Assembly: GCA_003116875.1 (NCBI GenBank)
Contig: BCKT01000003.1
Span: forward strand, 65,143 to 129,142
DNA: 64,000 nt
From: Takashimella koratensis
Lineage: Eukaryota > Basidiomycota > Tremellomycetes > Trichosporonales > Tetragoniomycetaceae
Direction: 5' to 3'
Shown: positions 22,708 through 33,054 of the stretch, one piece after another
Numbering within the stretch: position 1 is the first letter of the stretch
Layout: every line of letters starts with the position of its first letter
Translations under genes and position numbers: made by a program
Notes under the pieces: generated by a model
What the model saw: only the letters and a program-made list of their open reading frames with translations
What the model was told of the DNA's origin: nothing
Database searches by the model: none

Positions 22708-23353
22708 GGTGGGTTGAGAAGGGGATGAGGGATGTGGAGTGGAACGGGGGTGGTGAAGGATGATCGGAGAGGGCTGAGGGTGAGTCGGGAGGGATGAGTT
22801 GTAGGCAGGGTGAGCGAGGGGCCAGGGGGGCAAGGGGGGAGTAAGTGACGGGGTAAGAAGGGGCAACCGAGGGGCAACGAGGGGCAACGAGGTCCAGAGC
22901 AAAGTGTTCATGTATATACATCGTCTCAGAGTCGCCGGAACCGGACCGGAGCTCAAGTCACCGCGAATTGACCGTACAGAAAAGTAGTCACCGATTCGGG
23001 GATCGCCGTGGGTAGGCAGGACACGGCGGCCGAGAGTGGTGGAGGTTGGAGGCCGCGGGCGCCGAGAGAGAAGGAAGGGAGGGGGGAGTGAGGTGTCCCG
23101 AGGAGGAGGGGTATGCATGCTCGGTAAGGGAGTAGTGAGGGCGGCAACGAGTTCTGACTCTGTGTCGTCCCGCTTAATGCCACTGTGCACAAAGAGGTAC
23201 GGTAATCCCACCACGTGCGCGCCACGTTGCAAAGCAACCACCACTCACGTGACCCCTCCCTTGTCTGCGATTTTTTGGTTGATCCTCGATTTTGAAGATT
23301 GTAGATTGTCCACCACCACCACTAACCCCCTCCCACCTCAACCACCAACGACC
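22708..23353. promoter_or_regulatory. Shared divergent promoter region
   Basis: About 645 bases between divergently transcribed alpha/beta hydrolase and TRM11 genes, so it should carry both promoters. The TRM11-proximal end has a C/A-rich leader (CACCACCACC-type). A CCACGTGCG and a CTCACGTGACC sequence lie near 23211-23252, compatible with bHLH E-box sites. This is inference from motif alone. Confidence 0.45.
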
Positions 23354-25529
23354 ATGCCGCTCTACTTTATCCGTATCACCCAAGAACACCCAACTTTCCG
23401 GATCCCCTGTCTCCTCTCCATCGCCTCTCTCTACTCCTTTGAAATCAAATTCATCTCGACCGACTTGACCCGTGGTGTCCTCGTTATCGAGCTTGAGAAA
23501 GAAGAACATGCAGAGAGGTTATTGGATAGGGGCACTTTGGTCATGTGGATAGCGAGGCTGTATACCGAAGCAGAGAATTATGAGGAACTGCATAACAAGT
23601 TGGAAGAGAGGAAAGAGTTGTTTGATCCTGATAGGGAAAAGAGTTGGAAGATGACGGTGGAAGGGATCAATAACTCGATTGTCAATCGAAGAGCCAAGTG
23701 AGTTGGGCCAGGAATACTCTTGGGACTATACATTAACTCTACGTCGTACTTGCTCACCACTCTTACGTGTAGAGAAGTAGTCAATGCCTTTGACCTAGGT
23801 CTTACCGGCCGAATCGACCTCAAGAACCCAGAAGTCGAATACGTCATCCTCGAAGACTGTTAGTTGCCCTTGGCACTCTTATCAACGTGTCGTGTTCTCC
23901 GTGTCCTGTACCCATGTCTTGTTGCTGCTGGCTCATGCTGATTGCTCTAGACCCTTTTGCCGCGGTTCATACCCACGACGCCCGAATGGCGCGTGATGGA
24001 AAGTTTCTCAGAGTCTACTTTGGTACCCGAGTGAGTGCTGCCATTGTTTTCTCGTATGGGTACCTAGCACTAACCCTTTCTGTCCCTCAGTTGGGGATGT
24101 CTCGAGCTCGACCTTTGATCGCTGCACACAATGTCAAGACTCGAGCTTATTTCGGGAACACTTCGATGGAAGCTGAGATGGGGTTCTTGTGTGCCAACCA
24201 GGGTTTGGTAAGTACCATCGAGGAGCTTGACGTCGACACGTCCTGCTCTCTCTCTGCTGCTACAAATCTAGTTTCTTGTCGAGAGGGTGCTTGAGATCAG
24301 GTGATAAGCAATCGCTAACACAACACAGCCAGCGCCGGGGAAGATCGTGTATGACCCGTTCGTAGGCACTGGGTCACTACTTTACGCCGCAGCTCACTGG
24401 GGAGCCTACGTTATGGGCTCTGACATTGATGGGCGCCAAATGCGAGGAAAGAGTGAGTAGACCTCGATTCTTACTGTTCACTTCCTACTCTGCCACCCCG
24501 GATCAATTCATCGTCTACAGTTCAACCCCTCTCACCTTCACCCCTGTAGTCGGGATACTGGACTAAGACCACATGCAGACAAGGGCAAGGGCATACCTAC
24601 AGGTATCATGCGCGCTGCGACTCAATACGGAGTCGCCGATAAATTCCTTGACAATATCTGTTTCGATATCACACACAGTCCAATCCGACGAGGAGGTTGG
24701 ATCGATGCAATTATCACGGATCCACCATGTGAGCTATGCTTTCTTTCGGAAAAGTGCTTAGCTGACAAAATGACAATGTACAGATGGGGTGAGGGCAGGG
24801 GCGAAGAGGATTGGGAAGACGGATAATCGGAAACGACCGATGAGGGATACGCCTTATATTCTGAACGATGGACGGCCATCACACGAGTAAGTTGATATCA
24901 GGCTTCTTCGTTCGATGTTTTGATATACTTTGCTAACGGCAAATCAGGGTCGAGGGCTACCTTCCCCCATTTAGACCCTACGAACTCGTAAATCTCACCA
25001 TGGACCTCGTCCACTTGGCCAGATACCTACTCGTCCCAGGTGGTCGACTCGTGTTCTTCCTCCCTACCGTTACAGAAGACTGGGACGAGGTGGACGTGCC
25101 CGTCGTAGAGGGGATGAGGGAGATCAAGTACGGATCGGGGAGTGTCCAGGATTTCGGAAGATGGGGGAGACGGGTGAGTCAAGGATTTGGATTGGGTGTT
25201 GGACAAGGATCTGGGTATGGGGACGAGGTTGTGTAGTGGTATCGGATGGAGCTGACGCGCTGGTTGTAGTTGATTACGATTGAGAAAACGGCAGCGGACG
25301 ATGGAGAACCGCCAGTGTTCTTAGACCACTTGAGCGGGATGGGTGATAACCTCCCTGGTCACCACAACTTTAACCACAGAGTGAGTCTTCTCTTCATCGG
25401 GATTAGTAGAAGGTCTCTACTGGTCAAACGTTTGGGGAGAAGGTTTGCTGATTTGGACCGAACCAGTACTACGCCGGGTTCAAGGATAAAGACTCTGGAG
25501 AGTCAACCCCGGTCACTCCTGATGTTTAA
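23354..25529 (+). CDS. TRM11: tRNA (guanine-N2)-methyltransferase, catalytic subunit Trm11
   Basis: SAM-dependent enzyme that makes m2G10 in tRNAs, acting with the small activator Trm112. About nine exons join in frame from the ATG at 23354 to the stop at 25529. The N-terminal THUMP-like part opens with MPLYFIRITQEHPTFRIP. The methyltransferase domain shows the SAM motif DPFVGTGSLLYAAAHWGAYV followed by GSDIDGRQMRGK. The catalytic (D)PPY motif, IITDPPYGVRAGAKRIG, is formed across an intron: T at the end of one exon, AT at the start of the next. Further family features are the SRARPLIAAHN segment, MDLVHLARYLLVPGGRLVFFL and LITIEKTA. The final exon (YYAGFKDKDSGES) follows a short intron. All introns are short and canonical. 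The match to fungal Trm11 is strong over the whole length. Confidence 0.93.
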
Positions 25530-25782
25530 AGTCTTTGTGTCTGAATTCCAGCTCCCTTGTATACTACTCTTCAATTCGTCTGGCTCGTGCACAGGCGACG
25601 CACACACCGCACACATGCATTGGTTGGAACCAGTCCGACGTATAAGGATGGATACAGAGGGCTCGAACATACGTGGACGAGACGGCAGGGAACGAGGGAT
25701 ACCTCTTGACTCTTGGTGCTTGTGAGTGGTCGAGAACTTGGCGTCGGCATCGGTTCCGAGGCGGTAGCATTCGCGGACAAGG

Positions 25783-28490
25783 TCAAGTAGACACGGAAGA
25801 ATCTGTACTCGCCGTCGATCGTTGCGAATCCACCGAACTGGACCGTGACGAAGCGGAGGTTTCGGAACCCCTAGAAGTCGACCTCGACCTCGAGTCGTCC
25901 GATTTGTTTGACTTGGTTCGAGACCGTGACGATCTCTCACTTTCAGAGTCTGAGTCCTCCGAGCTTGATGAACCCTCTGGTTTCTTGCCTGGTTTCGGTG
26001 GCTTTGGTTTCTCTTTCGGTCCATCCGCACTCGCCAGTTTCCCTTCTGGAGTCCTATTGTATTTGGCAAACTTTTTGTTCGTGCTCTTCCCAGCTGCATG
26101 ATCCCGGTTCTTCCGTTTTTCCCTAAATTCACTGACGACGGTGTTACCGGGTTGAACCGTCCAACCTTCTTCATCAAGAGTTTCGTCAGTAAATTGGTCA
26201 AGCTTCTCATAGCCAAAGTCGATAGTGCCCAACTCGTCGACGAATCTGGATGCGAGAACCTCGATATCTTCGTCGACGTAGTAATCCGGGATTTGCCCTG
26301 TGTTTTCGGGTCGCGAGCGCATTGAGGGCGGTAGTATGGTCAGCGTCAAGTACAGGAAGGAGGGTGAGTCTGGGGAAAAATTTCGACAGAGGACAGACGA
26401 TACCCCTCGTTACGAATGGAGAGAAAAACTCACAGTTGGATTTGATCCGATCGTACGTATGCCAAAAGCGTTCCTTCCTTTTCCTAATTATCTCATCGTC
26501 ATCCGTCGTCGCTGCCGTCCTCCCCCATCGATCCAACCAAAACTCTTGGTCCAAACTATCCAGGAGCCTCGTTCGGCTTTTAGTAGGTGGCGGCACGAAC
26601 CCGCTGTAGAGGGTATCGCCCTCGTACTTGTCTCCGTAAAGATCAGATGTCTTGTCCCATTTGTTCCGAGCACCAACGGCCATGATCTTCTCGCGGAACC
26701 AGTCGGCTTGTTCGTCAGATGATAGAGAGCCGAATTCGGTGGATTGTTTGGATTTGTGGATGAGAGCGCGGGCGAGCCCGGAGATGGCGTCGGGGTCGGT
26801 TTGCCCTGCGACCCAAGTTGAAAAACAAGCGTCAGTTTTCCACTCTTCACACCCGTCTCGATGACAGTGACCACAGACTACAGAGACAACAGAGCGTCGC
26901 CTCAGACGTCAAAGTATGCTGTCTTCCCTTCACTCACAGATACTTTTGATTTGAGAGTAGAGACAAGAGTGTTGTTTCATCACGCTTTGATCCCCTAGTG
27001 ACTTGGCAAGTTTGTTCTTCTTTGCATACTCGGTCTGGGAAAACTCGCCCCAACGCTGCGTTTTTGTTCCTGTTTCGCCCTTGGCAGATCCACCTATGTC
27101 CTTGATCAAAGAGAGCATCTCGGCTTGTAGTTGCTCGTCGGTATCGCTCGCTTTGCTCTCCCAGACAAGGTCTTTCGCTTGAGTCTCATGGATCGCCTTG
27201 CCCGCACTGCTACTCGGGATCACAACAGCTACATGAAACCCCAACGATCAGTTGTTCAACAATGTCAGCAACGTCTCACATGATTTTCAAATCGTAATCA
27301 TTCAACACAACGCAATGAGCCTAGAGGGAAGCTCACCATCAGATTTCAACCAATTGTTGAGATGTTCGACCCTTCGTTTATACTCGGTCGCATCAAGCGT
27401 GCAATCTGGTCTGTCACTCTTGGGCCGAGAAGTCAGGTTGTGAGCCGTGGTTGGAGGCAGCTGTCTTTCTCTTTGTTTCCATTTGTGAGTAGAAGCGATA
27501 GTATCGTCCATGATTTTGTCCCAAATGGGGTAGGTTTTTTCCTTCCCTGCCCAGAACTTGTCGTTGATGGATTTGCCCAGACTGGCCAAATCTGTGAGAT
27601 CCGAAGGAACCTCGTCTATAACGCATAAGCATCAACATACTCATACCTCTTCAATGAACCCATTCATCTATTATGACTCTACTCACAGCGATCGCGGATA
27701 CCCCATTCAACAGAGGCGGCATTGATATCGATCGGAGTCGGTCGATCTCCAGTCTGTCCTAGCCGAGGCATTTGTGCACATCGAGCCACCCAGTCCGCTT
27801 CCACTGCTAGTTCCCGGAACGACCCGCTCCAGTGCGGGAGTTGAATACCCTTGGGCGTACGTTCGATCGCGGTGTATTCGTATTGCTCGGTAAGCTCGGC
27901 AGCCCATCGTGATATTTTGTCCTCGAAATCGGAAGTGTCGTCTAATATCATCGCACATGATGTCAGCAAACTCACACCACGACTCAAGATGAGAGAGCTG
28001 CTCTTAACAGCATGCACAAAGAGGCAGTTCAAACCGGCAGAGAACTTACATTTATTCTTGAAATACTTGGTGACAAAATCATGATACGAGGCTCGTGCTC
28101 GGTTGTCTCCACGCCAGGTATCGAGGTCAAAAGGCTTTTCAGGGACCGCAGGGAAGTCGAATGTTTTGCCGACCGTCGGTGCGCCAAAGTGGACGTGGGG
28201 TTCCTCATCGGAGGAAGAGTGGGAGGATTGGGATGATGAAGAGGACTTTGATGAAGATTTTGAAGACTGGGAGGTTGTGGAGGTTGACTTTTCGGCGGTT
28301 TGGGTAGGCGAGCCTGTACGGCGTGAGATTTTGTTGCACAAGCCACAGCAAAGCTAACCCACTCACCCTGGGTCTTGGGGTCGCCACCAGACAGCCTCAA
28401 GGGCGGGAGGTCGGAGAGGTCATCTTTGCTCCGATTCTCGGTTTGAGTTTGACTCCCACCCGTTCGGGTTTGAGTCTGCGTCGAGGACAT
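25783..28490 (-). CDS. Unknown modular protein, paralogue of 1620-4276; all introns phase 1
   Basis: Seven exons, approximately 28490-28367, 28313-28049, 27941-27688, 27615-27339, 27231-26938, 26805-26431 and 26312-25783, give about 700 residues. All six introns are phase 1, as in its paralogue. Exon 1 is short, polar and Thr/Gln-rich. Exon 2 starts with a poly-Ser run and then an ordered Trp/Tyr-rich part (PFDLDTWRGDNRARASYHDF). Exons 3-7 are helical modules. Exon 5 aligns by pattern with the paralogue's exon 5 (KASDTDEQLQAEMLSLI versus SASDEEITDYVRDLLAF). Exon 6 does likewise (DPDAISGLARALI versus DTDVARRLAETLV), and so does exon 7 (a DEEGWTV block versus TANWTM). The last exon ends in a long Ser/Arg-rich tail that the paralogue lacks; there the RS-like segment sits in exon 2. 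Intron 5 is longer (about 130 nt). Function unknown. Confidence 0.72.
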
Positions 28491-29310
28491 TCAGTGTGTG
28501 GTGTGTCTTTTTTTTTTTGAGGTTTTGTAAGCTAGTGAGGGAATGAAGGGTAAGAGGGGCGTGGAAGAAGTCCAGGGGGTCCGGGGAGACCCGGGACTAG
28601 CAGAGGACCAGCTGAGCAGTGGAGCGGGGAGATGTTCGCGCCCTAAACGAGGGTGATCGGTTGGCAGTGCTGAGTAGCGGTCGAGCTGGTAGAAGGGTGA
28701 GGTGTTGTGCTTTGAAGGCTGTGGAGGGGAGAGGTAACGAGGTTGTGAGAATGAGTAATGAGGAAAAGAGAGTCGGAAGTGGGGAATGAAGGTTGGAATA
28801 GAGTTGAAATGGTTGGTCCGTTGGCTTACTGGGTGAGGTGAGCCAGCTCTAACCCCTCCGAGCTGGGGTAAAGGAGGGCTCGGATGATCCTTTGTGAGGA
28901 TGGACGGCGTTTTCGAGCGCCCCCAGCAGGGTGGGGTCTACCTGTCCGTCTAGTATATTCTATAGCGTTTTTGAGGGTGAGAGCTGGCTTAAAGGCCCAC
29001 GGTCAAGTGGCAACACGGTGGTACCATGTCGGCCTGAGTACACTGAATCGAGTATTTAAAGAAAGGGTCGAGAATTGGTCATTGCGAGGCAAAATCAAGG
29101 TGAAAGGATGCATTAAGATACCAGCTATTATGAATATGCCCGTGTATTGCAAGTCTCAATATCTGTTTTACAGGTCGTATGGTCGTCAAAGGTCTTTCGT
29201 CTCGTCTCTTTGTCGTATTCTCGTCTTGTTATCATAATGAATATCGTCTCACATATGTACACGTCTCCGACTCCCCGGGGTACTTTCAGCAAATTGCCGT
29301 GCCAAGGAAC
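28491..29310. other. Intergenic; promoter of the modular gene
   Basis: About 820 bases upstream of one minus-strand gene and downstream of another. A T-run lies around 28508-28520, just upstream of the 28490 start. No gene is supported. Confidence 0.45.
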
Positions 29311-30188
29311 TTAGTACCATCTCCTCCTGGCCGTCTTGTTCTCGACAATAGCACGGTCCCTGCGGACAGCGATCCAACCAATCATCGCAAATGGAACCGC
29401 GAGGACATAGAACAGCCAACCGATGATGACCAGGATGAAGGCGGGACCGTAGTGCGGGTTGAGGTTGTTGCTTTTGAATCGGTGGTGGGCGACGCCCCAG
29501 CAGATCAGGACGAGGAGGGTCGAGATGGTCGACAGGAACGCGGTGAAGATCTGGGTGGAGAGTGTCAGCTCAGTTAACGATGCAGGCGAGCTAACTCCAT
29601 GGTGGAAACCTCAGTTATAGGTACAGCGTACTCACGGTAAGGAAGAATGACATGCCTCCGCTGACGAGGTCGTACATGCTGTGAACAAGGGAGAGGAAGG
29701 CAAGCGACCCAAAGCCCGCAGTGATCGCGACGAGGATGAGCGAGCCAGTCAAGTGGTTGTTGTCTGGGATCTCAGGGTGCCACGAGTATCTTATCGTGGT
29801 TCAGCTTTTACCCCCGACGATCAAACCAACGGAATCCACTTACCCAACGCGGTGGGGCAGGCAAATGGTGTTCCGGTCAGCACACCATCCGAACGTGCCA
29901 AACTGGACGCAACGTCAGCTGAACGAGGTCGGCAAAAAGATTGAGGTCAGCTGTTGTACTCACCTTGACGTCGTCCGCCCAAGTGTGGAGGTAGAAGCTG
30001 CCCTTGATGTAGGGCGTCGAGAACGCCGAGACCCAGAAGAAGAGCGTTGCAGCCTGCGGGGATGATCAGTTCATGGTCTGAAGGATAGATAGGCTAGGGA
30101 GTGGATGTGAGGGGTGGTTCAGCGGTGGCAAACTCACCAGCATCAGGAAACAGGTAATGGCCATCGAAGTAGACGGGAAGAGCGGCAT
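29311..30188 (-). CDS. SUR7/PalI-family tetraspan plasma-membrane protein
   Basis: Five exons (30188-30138, 30053-29964, 29902-29844, 29789-29636, 29550-29311) give about 198 residues with four predicted membrane helices. The first helix is in ITCFLMLAATLFFWVSAF. The outer loop carries the family signature: GTFGWCADRNTICLPHRVGY, i.e. W-C, a second Cys and then G-Y. The other helices are LTGSLILVAITAGFGSLAFL, IFTAFLSTISTLLVLICW and AFILVIIGWLFYVLAVPFAM. The tail is short and basic (NKTARRRWY). Family members act in eisosome-type membrane domains (Sur7) or in ambient-pH signalling (Rim9/PalI). Which role applies here cannot be decided from sequence, though the short length without a long tail argues against a full PalI orthologue. 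Confidence 0.85.
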
Positions 30189-30240
30189 CTTGGTAGATGT
30201 TGAGATGAGCGTAGTTGGTGTTCAAGTTTTCGTCAGGGGG

Positions 30241-30280
30241 CCGTGACAGTCGTGACAGTCGTGACAGTCGTGACAGTTGT
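30241..30280. repeat. Tandem 10-bp repeat (CGTGACAGT-type), about four copies
   Basis: The unit GTGACAGTCG repeats without interruption about four times, the last copy degenerate, just upstream of the SUR7-like start codon. It lies in the short space between two divergent transcription units, so it may sit in the 5' UTR or core promoter. Confidence 0.85.
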
Positions 30281-30405
30281 GAGCGGTGAGGAGTGAGTGG
30301 AGAGTGGGGAGAGAGTAGTCGCTGGGGACGAGTCATGTCGTGACTCGGTCCCTCCCTTATGTATGTTGCGCTCAACGGTCCAACCCTTTCCCTCTCTTTT
30401 CCAGC

Positions 30406-30570
30406 ATGCATGCCTTCAACGCTCTCGTCCTCTCCTCTACTCCGTCCGCTGGTCTCCCGGCGACGTACGTCATAGCCTGCCTTGCATGGCGTGGTGAAAG
30501 GATAGCAAAGGAGAGATTACGGCTAGAGGAAGCAGAGAGGAGGGAGAGAGAGCGAGGAAAGGACGTGTAG
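30406..30570 (+). CDS. Possible 54-residue protein with helix and basic/acidic tail
   Basis: A small frame starts at the first ATG after a well-formed candidate intron, 30361-30404, with GTATGT donor, CTCAAC branch site and TTTTCCAG acceptor. The product begins MHAFNALVLSSTP, continues with a weakly hydrophobic segment (GLPATYVIACLAW) and ends in a highly charged helix rich in Glu and Arg (KERLRLEEAERRERER). This resembles small mitochondrial or ER accessory proteins in overall form, but I recognise no family. The main support is the intron in the 5' leader and the divergent position relative to the SUR7-like gene. The start of transcription is not visible. Confidence 0.4.
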   Translation: MHAFNALVLSSTPSAGLPATYVIACLAWRGERIAKERLRLEEAERRERERGKDV

Positions 30571-31070
30571 AGGGTAGAGGATGCACGTCACACCGGTCGG
30601 ATCTAGCTTCCCTGCTTGCCTCGTGTACCCCAACGCCTCGCTCCAAGTGATCGGGGCCGTCTTGCCCATTCCTGTCCCAAATGATGAGTGAAATGAGAAT
30701 AGAACACGATGCACAAGGAGGAACAATAAATACGAGGTTGGATCCATCAAACCTGACGTCAGAGGCAACGTCGCACAGACCCACTTTGATCGCGAGCTCC
30801 AGGTAGCACCCAAGATATAGCTTGCACCTTGTCAGCCTCTGGGAGAATGCAATTGCCCCTCCATCGGTGCATGCTGGAGCAGGCACAGGTACTCGGTCAA
30901 TGCGTCACTGGTGGTGTCATTCACCAACCTTGTATTGACCGCGATCATCGGGTGGGCTCAAAACGAGGGACCATGGAGGGACAACATTTGACTTGCCGGT
31001 TGGACCGTCTGAAACTCGAAACGAAGCACACAGTCACAGTCATGCATAAATTGATCCACCCAAACTCCCA
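30571..31070. other. Intergenic
   Basis: About 500 bases between the small frame and the HAD gene's stop codon. Open frames here on both strands lack domains and splice support. Confidence 0.4.
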
Positions 31071-32462
31071 CTACATCTCCGACTCGACCTCGTCCCACTC
31101 CCGCACCCATCGAATCACATCTTCCCACGTCTTGGTCCTGTGCAGACCCTCGACCATCGGGATGTCTTGGGGCATCAACGGGGTGCCCGCTTCGAGTCGC
31201 TCTTCGTACGACAAGAGCTCGATCGGGCTCGACGTCCCGCTTCGCATCTTGTTCCAGGGCCAGGGACCGAACAAGAGACATGGAATGGGTGGGTCAGCGT
31301 GGATGATTGGCTCAAGGTTGCCGTGGTGGTCATCGATGAATAACGCGGCGTTGATTGCGCGCAGCACCTGGAGTAAAGGTCAGCGATAGCGTCCAAGGTC
31401 CAACAGCCATGCGATTACGTTGCGTCCGTGACTCACCTTGAGCTTGCCCGAGGGGCCCTTCTTCGTTCCCATTCCACGGTACATCTCCCTCAACTTCTCG
31501 TTGAACTCTTCCTCCCTCTCGATCGCGCTCGCGGTATCTCCCTTGTCCGGCAACTCGGGGTTCACCGCACCGTAAGTGTTGGTAAACCATGCGGCGGCAA
31601 TGATGTCTTCGTCACGGAAACCAATGGTGATCCCCTGGGCGGCGAGCCAATCGGTGACTGCCTGTCGGTCTGACTCCGGGCGCGAGGTGACAATGTGTAG
31701 AGGGTGGCCAAGAGCGTGTAGGTGACGCAGGGCTTGGGCGAAATCAGGGACGGGTTCGGTCTTGGGAAGGATGTTGGTGAGCTTGAGCATCTTGCGGGCG
31801 ACGTCTGCTCAGGTACTGATGTTAGAAGGATATCATGAACAAGGACGTTATACAACCACTCAACTCACCGGCAGGTTTGCCCCATCCGCGGTTCTGGAAG
31901 TAAACGTAGGTTTGCATGTCTTCGCTGGCAACTCGTCAGCTTGACCCAGACTACCGACTCACATGGTAATGTCTGTCCCAAACACGTTGTTGTGCTCGAG
32001 GCAAAGAGCCTTGACATTCTGACACATGACATCGTCAAAGTCGATACCGATGACCCTGTAGTTAGGCTTCTTGACCTGCTCGACTAGCTCGTCAGTCTCT
32101 TCTGCCAGGCGAACATCCTCCTCTTCCTCCTTGAGTGGGGCGGGTACGTCATCTTTGACGACGCGAGGGCTGAATGCCTCCCAGGTATCGCCCCGGCGAG
32201 CGGACTTGGGACCAGGGATGAACGGTTTCACCCCGTGTAACAGCGGGCTGTTCGGAACTGACCCGTGGACCGCCATGATCGACGGATGGGCAGAGTAAGG
32301 AACGACACCGGGGGTAGTGGCGTCACCCTCACTCGAGCTCTCGTAACCGCTCGCATTGTCGTGGGTCATGTTGAGCGTGAGTGCGGTCTTGGAGGGCATA
32401 GCCACCGGTCGGTCAGAGGTAGCGTACCCAGGGCTGTTGGGGCTGTTGAGGTCGGTCGACAT
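31071..32462 (-). CDS. HAD-superfamily phosphatase/nucleotidase-like protein
   Basis: Four exons (32462-31963, 31924-31869, 31804-31437, 31367-31071) give about 407 residues. The first 130 residues are Ser/Pro-rich and disordered, with an acidic stretch just before the domain. The HAD core follows. Motif I is IGIDFDDVMCQN (nucleophile Asp and the Asp two residues on). Motif II is in HIVTSRPESD. A helical cap contains YVYFQNRGWGKPA. The motif III/IV region ends in LFIDDHHGNLEP. The arrangement resembles 5'(3')-deoxyribonucleotidase-type HAD proteins and fungal proteins annotated as HAD-like. The C-terminal part has PCLLFGPWPWN and a closing helix (TWEDVIRWVREWDEVE). Substrate unknown; no targeting signal. 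Confidence 0.83.
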
Positions 32463-33054
32463 GGGGAATTCTGGATGGTTGGGGGTGTGAGTGTAGCTTG
32501 GACTTGGAGAGTGAACAGTTGACAGGAGTGTACAGGAGATGCTGGAAGGCGGCGAACGCTGAAGGTGTGGGAAAGCGCTGGAACAGGCGAGCACACCATA
32601 TCTTATCACTCCGGAGGAGATATCAGGAAAGTGTATGGGGAAGGCGCGATCCTTTGATGCCTCACCCTTTGTCCTTGCTCAACCGGGGTCATGCGAGGGT
32701 GAACAGAGCGATGGGCAAACGTGCGTTAAGATGGCTCTGGTCATGACCGATGGTGGATGTCGTCAGAGGAGGGATTGTGTACAAAAGAAGGCGCAGCGTC
32801 AGCGCACCGGGGAGATGAAGACAGAGCACCCCACTCGCAGAGGCCAGAGGAGGGAGGTGAATACGGGTTCACGATGAGAGAACGCGTCAAGACCAGAGCC
32901 ATCGCATACAAATTTGCATTCCCAGGAATGAACTGGCTAGTCTACAGGCATAAACAGGAGAACCGATTCGATCAAGTATGCAAGTATCCCTGCTTGCCTT
33001 CGTGGTACACGCTTCCTGACACTCGGTGCTGTATAATCTCTTGACTCTCTCAAC
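32463..33054. other. Intergenic
   Basis: It carries the HAD gene's promoter side and the 3' side of the HMG-box gene. A short last exon of the HMG gene, ending near 32937, is possible because a GTGAGT donor overlaps its predicted stop. No other gene is supported. Confidence 0.4.

Noticed and set aside
22708..23244. Open extension upstream of the alpha/beta hydrolase start
   Set aside because: It is Pro/Ser/Leu-rich without domain features, contains leader-like sequence, and the family N-terminus fits the ATG at 22707.
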